From: Zygnema cylindricum
Taxonomy: Eukaryota > Streptophyta > Zygnematophyceae > Zygnematales > Zygnemataceae
DNA length: 64,000 nt
Reading direction: 5' to 3'
NCBI GenBank assembly: GCA_037447655.1
Contig: JBBHKE010001770.1
Location: forward strand, 1 to 64,000
Position numbers and translations under genes: made by a program. Below are positions 52,107 through 62,639 of this stretch, piece after piece; the first letter of the stretch is position 1; each line of letters begins with the position of its first letter. A model generated the notes under the pieces. That model was not told the origin of the DNA and did not search any database. It saw only the letters and a program-made list of their open reading frames with translations.

Positions 52107-53195
52107 ATGGATGAAAGAAAGTCTGTGGATCCCTTCAAATATGCAAAGTCATTAAAAATCAGATTTGAGTCAGAAAATTCCGATGACATTGGGCTTCCTA
52201 ACTATCCAGGTTTTAGAGAAGATGACATTCTTGCAGGTACAAATCAGACTGAAAAGGACTTGGCTGTGGAAACTCCAGTGACAACTCTACCCGAAGCGGA
52301 AGACGTGGTGGAAATTGATTCAGAATCAAAGGATAGGGGAGAAGCCGAGTTTGTTGGAAAGAATCCACGAGAACCATCTATTTCGGCCTCTGATTTGAAG
52401 GGGGGAAGGAGAAGTAGCAAAAGACTGCAAGAAAAACAGATTAATAACAAGGTAACTAAACTATCTCATCAAGATGAACCTCAAACTTATGGAGAGGCGA
52501 TGACTTGTCCAGAAAAAAATCGGTGGAAGATAGCCATCAATGAGGAGATGGCCTCAATTATGGCAGCCGATACTTGGGAGCGGGTGGATTGTCCACCTAA
52601 ACAAAAACCAATCGGTTGTAAGTGGGTTTTCAAATTAAAACTGAACCCAGATAACACAATCGAGCGCTACAAGGCCAGATTAGTGGCACAGGGATTTACA
52701 CAAAAGGAGGGAATTGACTACGAAGAAACCTTTGCCCGGGTCATCAAATTTCCCTCCATCCGCATACTTCTCAGCCAGGCAGCAGCGGAAGACATGGAAG
52801 TACACCAGATGGACATCAAGACAGCATTTTTGCATGGAGGATTGGAAGAGGAGATCTTCACGCGACAACCCAAAGGGATTGTGGAGGAAGGAGAGGAGAG
52901 TAAGGTATGCCGGCTGATTAAATCTCTTTATGGTTTGAAACACGCGCCTCGACAGTGGAATAAGAAGCTTAATGAAATTCTAACAGGTTTGGGATATATC
53001 GGGATCAGCTCCGGTCACTCAATCTATGTTTTTAAAGATGAGGAATGTTTTATATTTATTGCAATTTATATTGATGATTTGCTTGTTCTAAGTAAATCAA
53101 TGGAAAAAATTAATAAACTGAAAACCGATCTTAAGGGGAGATTTGAAATGAAGGATATGGGGGAAGCAAGATATATTTTGGGAATTCAAGTATAA
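52107..53195 (+). CDS. Copia reverse transcriptase, intact 362-codon segment
   Basis: Contains WKIAINEEMASI, KPIGCKWVFKLKLN, RLVAQGFTQKEGIDY, QMDIKTAFLHGGLEEEI (motif A), SLYGLKHAPRQWNKK, and AIYIDDLLVL with the catalytic Asp pair, ending ARYILGIQV. The first about 125 residues are the variable integrase-RT linker (acidic, ending KRLQEKQINNK). A stop after LGIQV separates it from RNase H. Confidence 0.88.
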   Translation: MDERKSVDPFKYAKSLKIRFESENSDDIGLPNYPGFREDDILAGTNQTEKDLAVETPVTTLPEAEDVVEIDSESKDRGEAEFVGKNPREPSISASDLKGGRRSSKRLQEKQINNKVTKLSHQDEPQTYGEAMTCPEKNRWKIAINEEMASIMAADTWERVDCPPKQKPIGCKWVFKLKLNPDNTIERYKARLVAQGFTQKEGIDYEETFARVIKFPSIRILLSQAAAEDMEVHQMDIKTAFLHGGLEEEIFTRQPKGIVEEGEESKVCRLIKSLYGLKHAPRQWNKKLNEILTGLGYIGISSGHSIYVFKDEECFIFIAIYIDDLLVLSKSMEKINKLKTDLKGRFEMKDMGEARYILGIQV

Positions 53196-53222
53196 AGAGA
53201 CCGAAAAAGAAAGATTATAAGA

Positions 53223-54061
53223 TTGACTCAAAAGGAGGCAATAGGGAACATGCTTGAAAATTTTCAGATGGATAAAGCTAATAGTTGTACAACTCCAATG
53301 GAGTTAAAGAAGGGAAGTGAGGGGAGTGAGGAAGAAGGAGTCATAGTCTTAAACGAGATATTATCTCTTGAAGAACAAAAGTTCATGCAGACTATTCCTT
53401 ACAGGCAACTAGTGGGAAGTCTAATCTATTATATGAATTGTACCCGGCCGGATTTAGCTGCAGTTGTAGGAGTGCTGAGTAGAAGTCTAAATGCTCCCAC
53501 TAAGAGGGATTGGGAGGCAACTAAGAGAGTCCTTAGATATTTGGTAGGAACTAGGGATCTATGGTTGCATTTGGGTGGGGAGAATACTGACATCACCACT
53601 TGGAGTGATGCTAGTTATGGTGATGCTCCGATGAGGAGTTGTACTTCTGGATATGTATTATATGTGGGTGATTGGCTTGCTGTTGGAGTAGCAAACAGCA
53701 AAAGGTTATTGCTCAGTCCACCATGGAGGCTGAGTATATGGCCTCTCGCTCTGCTGTAAAAGAATTGATGTAAGTCAAGTCTTTACTTGGTGAACTTGGT
53801 CATCTTTAGAGTGGTGTGCAGAAAATATTTTGTGATAATCAGGTAGCAATTGCTATTTCTGCCAATCCTAAACATCATTTGAAAGCCAAACATATGGACA
53901 TTAGACTCAGCTTTGTTAGAGAGAAAGTAGAAAATAAAATAATCAGTTTAGAGTACCGACCAGATAGTGAGATGGTAGCAGATATGATGACCAAACCTGT
54001 GCCTTCCCCTAAGCTAATTTTCTGCAAGGAGAAGTGTGGTCTGAAATTAAAGATTGACTAG
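53223..54061 (+). pseudogene. Copia RNase H, frameshifted
   Basis: YRQLVGSLIYYMNCTRPDLA and TSGYVLYVGDWLAV lie in the frame 53223-53759. A shift at about 53700 moves the EAEYMASRSAVKEL block to another frame. KIFCDNQVAIAI and KHMDIRLSFVREKVE lie in 53816-54061, ending just before the polypurine tract. Confidence 0.85.
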
Positions 54062-54074
54062 AAAATAAGGGGAG

Positions 54075-55123
54075 TGTAGAAATTAATGGTTTTTAAGTAT
54101 TTTCTAGGTCTGAATAGAAATAAAGAAGCCGAGGCAGTCTACCTCTAACTTCTCTCTCCAACTCTCAAACTTGTCGCAGTCACTGAGAAATTGGAGAGGA
54201 AGCTAGAGCCATGGCTACCTAGGCTATCCTGAGGTTTACGGGAAATTTATATTGGTTAGGGGATTAATTACTAAAAGGTATGTGCCGGCGACAGGATTTG
54301 ATCCTGGTACCTGCCGGCCGACAGAGAGTAGATAGCCAGTAGCCTTAGCCGTTAAGTCTAGAAGTAGTGTTACATAGTATATAGTACGATAATGATTTAA
54401 ACATGTACATGTGGGATATATCATTTAACTATAACTGTTAACGGGATACATAGATATGGTAGTGTAAAAGTACGAATAGCGGTACGGATAAGAAATCAAT
54501 ACCGCGCATTGAATTCGTAAGCGAAATAAATACCGCGCATGTATTTATTACGGCTACGATCAAATGCGAGTTTAATCAGACGGCCGGAATTAGCGCCGAG
54601 ATAGCGGAAGAAGAATTCGGCGGTTTGTGGGCATCGCCACATCGGATGACACGTGGCGATATTACATTGGAGCGCGGCATCTCCGAGGATTAAAGGAGCG
54701 AATCCGAATATTCCACGTGTGGACATTTAGGCCATGTCGTACAATGTCTGTACATAAAGTACACCGGCAGCAGTACTTTTGCGTACGAAACTGTATTCTG
54801 ATTGGTTTTGTACATCAGTAGATAGAGTCCTGTGAGAGAGATAGGACTTAGAAAAATTAGAAGATAGGACCCTCTCTCCCAGAGATCTCCTGTACAAAAG
54901 GTCAACTTTGACCCTCCATAACTTACTGCTCAGGGGAGCAAATTCAGAGATTCTTTTTGCTATCAACTCAGGGGAGTCTTGCCTTCACAGGGGTGAAGTT
55001 GGTCAGCGTTTTTGTCTGCCAGGGTGGCAGTTATTTTTGCTTAAACACAAAGGGGTCAGGATTATCCTAGAGGCTTCTTGGAAGCTGTCCACTCTGAGGA
55101 CTTATGGAGGTCTCAGAGTTACA
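54075..55123 (+). repeat. Copia 3' LTR
   Basis: Starts TGTAGAAATTAATGG directly after AATAAGGGGAG and ends with CTTATGGAGGTCTCAGAGTTACA. It retains TTTTTGCTTAAACACAAAGGGG, which the 5' LTR lacks in part, an indel of about 13 bp. Confidence 0.85.
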
Positions 55124-55350
55124 TATTCAAATATCCGCAGCTTCGTAGCAGCTGCGTTATCACATACAAAAGTTAGCCGCAGCTGCGATTGTCTTGTTGC
55201 GTAGCAACTGCGTTGTCATGTACCAAAATATCCGCAGTTGCGTTTGACCTGTTGCGTCGCAGGCTGCGTTTGTTCGTACAGACCATATCAAAAATAAACG
55301 CAGCTGCGCTTGTTCCATCTGCGTCGCACCTGCGTTGTTGGTACCATTGA
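55124..55350. repeat. CGCAGCTGCG-rich tract, copy 1
   Basis: At least nine variants of CGCAGCTGCG, CGCAACTGCG and TTGTTGCGTCGCA spaced by 20-40 bp. It starts exactly after the 3' LTR. A similar tract is at 60350-60515. From 55350 to 55685 nothing else is recognised. Confidence 0.8.
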
Positions 55351-55685
55351 AAAACATGCACTGTGATTCAAGTGACGACGCGTGTCTATATAGATCTATT
55401 TTTCTGCCGTCGTATAAATTTGTTGAGACTTAAAGCTTTCCAAAAACAACCTGTCCCCTGTGGAAATCTAGACGTCTCCCATTTATTTCTCTTCTTCCGC
55501 AAGATTGGTGAACTGTGGAGAAGACAATCTAGGGGAACTGAAAAATTGAGCAAGGGAGATGACTCCTATATCCTCGTCCTCAAGACCGGAACCGCCTCCT
55601 TCTCCACTAAAAGGTGCGACCCTACAGGAGGTGGATCCCCCCCCAGTGGGTTGGTGTTTCTAGCTGGTGTGGTCCCTGATCCCCC

Positions 55686-56288
55686 TTAGTTTAAATGATG
55701 TCCGAGTACGACAACTTGTCCTGACATGTTGAATCTGGAGGTTGAGTTTGTTCGGCGGAGAACCATGGAAGGACGAAGACGAATAAATGGTGGGTGACTT
55801 TGCTTGGGATACGGTGTATGCCCTCTAGTAGTACGTCTCGATCGAGATGAAGGTGGAGGTTCAGAGCTATAATATAGGGAGCGACAGTTAGGTGGAGAAT
55901 AGGTAGAAATAGTGGTTTTACGCAAGGCAGATGTAACAAGGAGTCCAACCACGAACGAAGAGAGTGTCGCGGGAATGTCCTTGGTGTCAGCTTGAGATTT
56001 AGGGAACTGAGAGAAAGGAAGTGGAGGAAGAGAAGAGGGAAAATTAGGAGATTGTCTAGGAGGTGAGGAAAGAGGAATGGACGGTCTTAAGGGAATGTGA
56101 ACACTTTTGTCTAGTCGTAATTCCATCAAAGAGTCCACGGCGGAGGACACCTCTATCGAGACAAAAGCTGGTACTTCTCGAGGAGCAGTTGCGATTTTAA
56201 GGAGTAGATTTGCACCCAAACCCTTCCTATTAGGCCCTGTGATTCCCCCTTCTACCCGCTTAAGAGGAGTATCTCGGCTAGTTTTCAA
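55686..56288 (-). CDS. Hypothetical protein, 200 codons, Ser/Pro-rich
   Basis: An open frame starting MKTSRDTPLKRVEGG with low-complexity SLPPLPFSQFP and EPPPSSRSRRTTRG segments. There are no transmembrane segments or motifs I can name. It sits between a repeat tract and LTR relics, so it is more likely transposon-derived than a host gene. A parallel open minus strand exists at 60626-61333 in the same kind of context. Confidence 0.3.
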   Translation of the reverse strand: MKTSRDTPLKRVEGGITGPNRKGLGANLLLKIATAPREVPAFVSIEVSSAVDSLMELRLDKSVHIPLRPSIPLSSPPRQSPNFPSSLPPLPFSQFPKSQADTKDIPATLSSFVVGLLVTSALRKTTISTYSPPNCRSLYYSSEPPPSSRSRRTTRGHTPYPKQSHPPFIRLRPSMVLRRTNSTSRFNMSGQVVVLGHHLN

Positions 56289-56449
56289 GAGAGGAGTCTC
56301 TGGCTGAGTTATAGAGCTAGGAGTTGTTTCATGAATTGGTGCTATAAGATAGTGCTTTGTCCTATGATAAGTGGGAATCTACGCGATTTTGAAAAGAAGT
56401 AATTAATATTCACTTCTTAATTTAGACTTTGGAGTGAAGAGAGAGAGAG

Positions 56450-57312
56450 AGAGAGTCAACATGGCTGCCGCCATAGTTAGAAAGAAACAAGCAGACATAG
56501 TTAGAAAGAAATAAGCAGACAGGCAGACAGATTGATAGATTAAAAAAACGTTGCCCTAAACCAGATTTGAACTGAAGTCTGCGAAATAACATATAGATGA
56601 ATGCCTTATCGATTATGACTATGACGAAACGATACACAAATATAGTCTGGTATTTAAGAAAAGTTTTACGCAAACGTAACTTTCACTGAAACAGACCAGA
56701 ATTGACGAAACAATATCTATAGTCAAACGGCGCTCGCGGACGCGAATCTAACTATGTAAAATACATGATCGGACGCACATTGTCGCCCGCGCCAAACCCA
56801 AATGAATATTTGGCGGCTATCAAACATAGTGGCGCGGTGTGCCACGTGGCCCCACAATAATGGACGCTGGAAAAGATGGGAAAAGGAATGTTGGCTCTCA
56901 TGTTGATAAGTGTTAACCAGAAGGCCATGTTGGACAATGACTGTACAAGAAGTATAATCGGCCACTGTAATTTATTTTACTATAATCCCTTTTTATTTGC
57001 CTACGGTAAGGTAGTAGGTAGTTGTAAGTAGGATTTAAGGGACTTAGCGTGTTTGAGGTGCCTCTCTCGAGATGACCTTTTGAATTTCTAGGCCATCTTT
57101 GGCGAGCCATAACTTACTTCTCAGGGAGCAAAATCAGTGATTCTTTTTGCGTTTCACTCATGGGAGTCTTGTCCTCATAGAAAGGAGGTTGGCAATAATA
57201 TTTCTTTGCCTGGATAGCATTTTTTTAGTGGAAAGTGAAAGGGGCAAATATTATCCTAAAGGCTTTACATAGGCTGCTCATTTTCTGGGTTAATGGAGAC
57301 CACAGAATTTTA
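56450..57312 (+). mobile_element. Diverged Copia-type solo LTR relic 1
   Basis: Blocks in LTR order: AGATTTGAACTGAAGTCTGCG (the LTR CAGGATTTGATCCTGGTACC box), TTTGGCGGCTATC, GCCACGTGG, AAGGCCATGTTGGACAATG, AACTTACTTCTCAGGGAGCA, ATTCTTTTTGCG and TAATGGAGACC. Similarity to 54075-55123 is clear in order but low in identity. Edges are uncertain. A GA microsatellite (56436-56455) and CAGACA repeats lie at its start. Confidence 0.6.
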
Positions 57313-57573
57313 GCGCAGTTGACCTACACCGAGCTTCATGAATATGATTCAATTCGTGTTCCCATAAATTCCTCCTTTCCACCTCTAAGGCCTCCTAATC
57401 TACAATGATGTGTCCGGGCCCCCTTGTAGCCTAGCCTTGGCCTTGAGATTTCAAAATAATTACCAGTTTGGGAGTCTTCCTGACTACACTGGTCAAATCC
57501 GCTATACCCATACCCAAGACCTCTTGGTCGGTAGATTTTTTTTGCCACAATCCTCTCGAAGGCCGAACGGTTG

Positions 57574-58712
57574 ATGTTGCTTGAATATGTTGATATTTGA
57601 GTATTTTCTAGGTACGTTAGGATAGAAAAAGAGTAGAGGCAGCCTGTCTCTAACTCCCTTCTCTAAGCCCCCACACTTGTCCTAGTCACTAACGCCTGGA
57701 TTAGGAGCAAGATCCTTTTCTGCCTAAGCTCACTAGAGAAGTTAGGGGCTTTGATTTAGAAAGATGTACTAAAAGGTACTTGACGGACGCAGGAATTGAT
57801 CCTAGTACCTATTGTCCGTCAAGTCACTTGTAGCCAGTAGCTTTGTTTGCTTAGTCTAAGACTAGTGCTAAGGTATACGGGTTTTATATGTATATAAACA
57901 TGTACATATAGGATTTTCCATTTAACTAGATTACGGTTTATTAGACATAGAAACAGTTGTAATATTAGGTCGGGACAAAATAAATAGTACGGACATTTGT
58001 TTTGACGGTCCGTATTAAATACCGATATCAATCGGACTGCCGTGGTTAGCGCCGGCTTCGCGGAAAGGACAATTTGGCGGTTTGCGAACTCTGCCATTCC
58101 AGATGACACGTGGTAATATCATACGGGTTTAGGGAATCTCTGGAACAGAAGACGACAAATCCTGATGTGACAAATCTCGCATAATGGCGACGTCGTACAC
58201 TGTCTGTACAAAGGTACACCGACATCTGTACTTCATTTTACGGTACACTCTTGTGATTGGTCTAGAGGGTTTAAAGAGGGGTTTAGAACTTAGAATATTT
58301 TGGGTAGGTAGGCGCCTCTCCTAGAGAGCATCTTGTATAAAAGGCAAACTATGGCCAGCCATATCTATCAATTTACCTGACCATTTTCAGTGATTCTTTT
58401 TGCTGCGGAATCAAGGGATTCCAGGCTTCATAGGGGTGTAGTTGGTCACTGTTTTTGTCTGCGAGGGTGGCTGCATTTATAAGGGAAAGTAAAAGTGGGT
58501 GAATGTGTCCAAATCTCATATTCTAACTTTGCATTCTGTGGTGGAACTGAGCACACAGAAAGTGTTATTTCACAAAGGTGAATCTATATTGGGGTTCTTA
58601 CTGTAAAGGGGTCAATCATTTGGGTTTGAATCAAGTTAGGGGTCGGCAATATCTAGATTAGCTTCTTTGGATCTGCATACTCTGAGGGCCAATGGAGGTC
58701 TCAAAGTTTCAA
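57574..58712 (+). mobile_element. Diverged Copia-type solo LTR relic 2
   Basis: Starts TGTTGCTTGAATATG with GAGTATTTTCTAGGTACG and runs through GAATTGATCCTAGTACC, GACTGCCGTGGTTAGCGCC, GATGACACGTGG, GTCGTACACTGTCTGTAC and ATTCTTTTTGCTGC to GAGGGCCAATGGAGGTCTCAAAGTTTCA. It has TG...CA termini and the same internal order as the LTR at 54075, at about 65-70% by eye. No internal element region adjoins it. Confidence 0.7.
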
Positions 58713-59049
58713 TTGTCATACGTGGAATGCAACACTATATTTGCCATACTTTTTAATGTGTTTAATATCGTACAAGTTGGTATAAAGCACTATGATATAG
58801 TATACAATAATTTCACACTTAGGGTACTTACGCACATAACCAAAACTTTAGTCTTGTAACTTTGTTTTTAGCAAATATTTTCCGTACTACTTTCAAAACA
58901 TTCGTATGTAAAGAAATGAAATCGTTACTTAGATTGTGACAGATGTAGATGTGGGTGTAATTTGTGACGGTTGTGGACGACTACAAAACTCGCGACAATT
59001 GACGACGTTTACAAAATAGCAACAACAATAGAAGTCTAGCCACTTGTGA

Positions 59050-59570
59050 CATTGTAGATTTTTAAGGTTTGTGACATTTTGACGTCAAGCTCAAATTATG
59101 ATAGCGTTGACGTCACAAATTCTAAAACTTTCCGCCAAGGTTTTCAAATTTCAGATTTTGCTTTTTAGTCATTTCTCACTCTATTTGCCATCAAAATACG
59201 CCAAAAGATAGTCAAAAGAAATCGTTTTTAAAGATCTTTCATTTGACGTTTTTCATTGCAAGAATTGTGAGATAAACGCGGTAGTGGGAGAGGGAGAGAG
59301 AGAGGCGCTTTCATGGACTTCGCTTTTATGAAATGGCGTCCGTTGGTGGAGACCCCCTCCATGGCCTTGTACGGAAAAAAACGCACAGAAAAAAGTCACA
59401 CACATCCTAGAAATGTGCAGTGAGTTTTTTCTTTTGTACTCCGCGCACAAAAATGTCAAATACTTGCGACAGAATCTACCTATTCGCTCACCTTATGTAA
59501 CTTTATTTAAAATCACCTCCCGAGGTAATTTTATATAAAGTTTGAAGATGAGTTGGAAGGACGCGAAAGT
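59050..59570. repeat. Dispersed repeat, copy 2
   Basis: Same series of blocks as 18940-19440 (see there), including TTGACGTCA, GATAGTCAAAAGAA and GGGAGAGGGAGAGAG. Flanking 58713-59050 and 59570-60350 are AT-rich without recognisable features. Confidence 0.55.
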
Positions 59571-60349
59571 GGGTCGAAACGTGCTAGACGACAAACTGTA
59601 TCGCGCTAGACGACAAACTCCAGTATGTTGTCCATAGCCTATTTCAGCCATGGACTACACTTGGAAGCACCACAGACTACCCCTCAAACAGCTATGTTTT
59701 AGACAACACAAATTACTCCACAATAAATAAAATCCCCTCAAAATGCACCAATAGGCAGTATGCTATAGACAATGTAAGCTCCCAAAGTTATAATGAAATC
59801 CACCAAGGAATTTAGAAGATATAAGCTCCAGAGTTTCACAAAAACAACTCACAACTTCACAAACTAACCACTTAGACCTCTCACAGAATATTACAAAAAT
59901 AACAAAATAGAATGAAACTACACACACATATAGATTCTATATCATAGAATAACTTCACAAAGTTTCACAGGAAAAATCCAAATAGGGTGATCACAACAAC
60001 AGGTCAAAGATGCAGAAAACAGTTTGCCGTTGCTTTGATAAACTTGACTGTGATAATCAAAATAATATAAGCCCTACAAGTTATACTGAGAGAGTTCACT
60101 ATTGAATGTACGGTGGCATACCAGCCGTGTAGTATCTACCATCTACCTAAACTATTGTAAGTATACCCGAATAGTTCGAGGTATGTCAGACTGAACAAAT
60201 CTACACTGATAAACTAATTAGTAAAAAAACAAACCTATGTTGTACAAAATATTTACACCGACATCTCCAGAATCTTCGTACGTCAAAAACCAAGCTACCA
60301 CTAAGCAACCACTTAAATAAATATCATTACTCACAATCTATACTAGTTA

Positions 60350-60515
60350 TATTATCCCCAGCTGCGTCAGCTGCTTTGTCCGTACGGATCATATCAAGGT
60401 AACCACAACTGCGTTGACTTGTTTGCGTCGCAGCTGCTCCGTACAGGCGACGCGTATTCATCTAAAATAACCGCAGCTGCGTTGTCCTGTCTGCGTTGCA
60501 GCTGCGGCGTACCGA
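60350..60515. repeat. CGCAGCTGCG-rich tract, copy 2
   Basis: CCCAGCTGCGTCAGCTGC, TTTGCGTCGCAGCTGC, CCGCAGCTGCGTTG and GTTGCAGCTGCGGCG, with GTCCGTACGGATCATATCA shared with GTACAGACCATATCA in the 55124-55350 tract. The pair may be the ends of one mobile element of about 5.2 kb or independent members of a family. Confidence 0.7.
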
Positions 60516-60625
60516 CGGTGCCTATTTCTTCATTTCATTTATTCCACATCAGATCGCTTCGCGATCCGCCGTCCATTTGTCAATGCTTGTTCACGCCACT
60601 CAATGAGTCTTTTACATTACTTAAA

Positions 60626-61333
60626 TTATATCCGTTCGTTTGCTCCCCCAATGGTGGTGCCTTCTCTACCACGGTCTCGAGAAGTTGTTCGTCCTTTGGA
60701 CTGCTTAGTGGTAGCTGTATCTTGGGACTGACTGGTTTGAGGGCGTGAAGTTCGCACCCTCCAGGGTCGGTTTGGTACTGACTGAGAAGAATTGCTTTCT
60801 AAATAACTCCTCAAAATCTCTAATACACCTCCCACTGGCCAGACTACCTGAGCTCGATCTGTGCGGGCTACCTTTGAACTAACTCTTTTACCTTCAACTC
60901 ATGTATATTGTCAAGGGCAAGGAGTTCATTTTCACGAGGCTGACAAGGATCTGCTAAAATGTCGAGTTCTATTAGGATTTTAGCCCTAGGAACCTTAGAC
61001 CGGGTATGGAAATCAGCTTCTGAAAAGTGACCCGAGAATGATTCCTTATGAGCCAACCCTTTTTTGCAAGCAGTAGGAGATAACTTTTTCCTATTCTCGG
61101 CTAAGGCCGTGGCGGCCACGGCTAAAATGGGAACTACTCACGAGTCAAGCTAGGGGGAGGTGGAGGAGGGGTGCCCTAGATGGTTTCTTAGGCAGAGAAT
61201 CAGAGACAGACGCCACTAGGACGGATTCCTCTAACATCTGAAACCTTTCTTTTGGTACGAACGTCTCTTGCCCACACTGCTCTCCGAATGGGATATCCGG
61301 AGTTCCCTTCTTTTGGACTTCTCCCCCTCCCAT
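60626..61333 (-). pseudogene. Decayed ORF of unknown origin
   Basis: Three open segments in different frames on the minus strand (61333-61145, 61119-60868, 60835-60626), including LIELDILADPCQPRENELLALDNI (shown in part) and a basic Ser/Thr-rich end (RPQTSQSQDTATTKQSKG). No domain is recognised. The composition resembles transposon ORFs nearby. The following 61334-62640 interval shows no recognisable gene. Confidence 0.35.
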
Positions 61334-62639
61334 TGAGTGATGGTTAAAGGGAAGTGTACCTGACTTGAGATAGAACCCTAACTCCTCTTAAGAAATTAAT
61401 GTACAAACACTAAAGCTTCTATCCCCTCTAATCTGAGAAGACACGGTTGCTTTTTTAGTACTATGCTTATCACCAAGAAGTGTGACAAATGCTCGTTCAA
61501 AACCCAGTATTATGGTACAAAATATTCTAGCAACCTACTATGGCTGAAACGCAATTGATGCCAAAAGGACTACCAAAGAGGACCCAAATGAACTCCCTGG
61601 TAGAAATAACTGAAATAAAAAGAATTGGATGTTTCAGATTTAACAATATCACATTGTTTCAAAATATATAATAAACGATAGAATTAAAGATGATAGCAAA
61701 GTAAGCTCAACATACTCAAAAAGCAACGCTGGCATAAAGAGAAAACGAAATCTCTCCTGATGGCACCGAAACCAGGTAAAGTCCGCTTTCACCCCTCAGT
61801 TTCCGCAACTCACAACCAACAAAACTCTTCCTGGTTTCAACAACCAAAATTCCAAATCGCCCAAATGATGGATAGTTCTAACTACCCGCTGAACTACAAT
61901 CTTTACAAAAGACAAATTCAAAACCAAAATGGTAATAGAGTCACACACACATCTAAGACAAAGATTCTCTAAAAGAGGCTTGTATGGAATTTTTGGGGGC
62001 TTTCTCAAAAGACAATACTGAAAAAGCAACGTGTCTCCTTCCGACTTTAATGCCTTATACATCAAAGTTTTGTCCAATTTTAAGTTAACAAGGTCAACGC
62101 TATGCAATTAACCAATGAGCGGAGAGCAAGTGCTATTGAACTGACATAAGAAAAAATAATCCGTACCACACCTGGGCCAAAAAGTTATACTTCTAAGTGC
62201 AGCTAGATCCTCGACCGAAAGTCAAAATTGGTTCCATTATTAGAAGACAAAGTATTGAAAATGACACAAAAACGCCAAGCTTTGACCTAATGTAATTAAT
62301 GGACCGAAAATCAATAGGACCTTAAATGAATAGGACCTTAAATGAATCCCCACTGACATTTATCAGCATAATCTAGATGAAAATGCGGAAATTTCCGTGG
62401 AGTTCCACAATCTAACCCCCACCAGGGCTAGTGGCACCTGGTCTTATGCAATGAAATTGCAATTTTGAGGCGCAATAACTTTGTTGCCCGACCTCCGTTA
62501 GACGCGAAATAAAGTGCGTCGTGCACAGTTTAGGAAATATAAGGGTATTTTTCGGTTTGGTATTCTCCCTTTTTTGTACACAGGTGACCGTACAGGATAG
62601 AAAAGGTCCCGAAAATCTTCGGTATAAGAATGTGTGCCA

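Larger units (their letters stand above)
48691..55123 (+). mobile_element. Copia-type LTR retrotransposon, near full length, degenerate
   Basis: Two about 1.04-kb LTRs, each starting TGTAGAAATTAATGG, enclose gag and pol in Copia order (protease, integrase, RT, RNase H). The primer-binding site GGTTATGGGCCCACC at 49727-49741 abuts the 5' LTR. The polypurine tract AAAATAAGGGGAG abuts the 3' LTR. Several single-base frameshifts and a few stops split the polyprotein. The 5-bp flanks (GAACC and TATTC) do not match, so no target duplication is visible. Confidence 0.9.
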
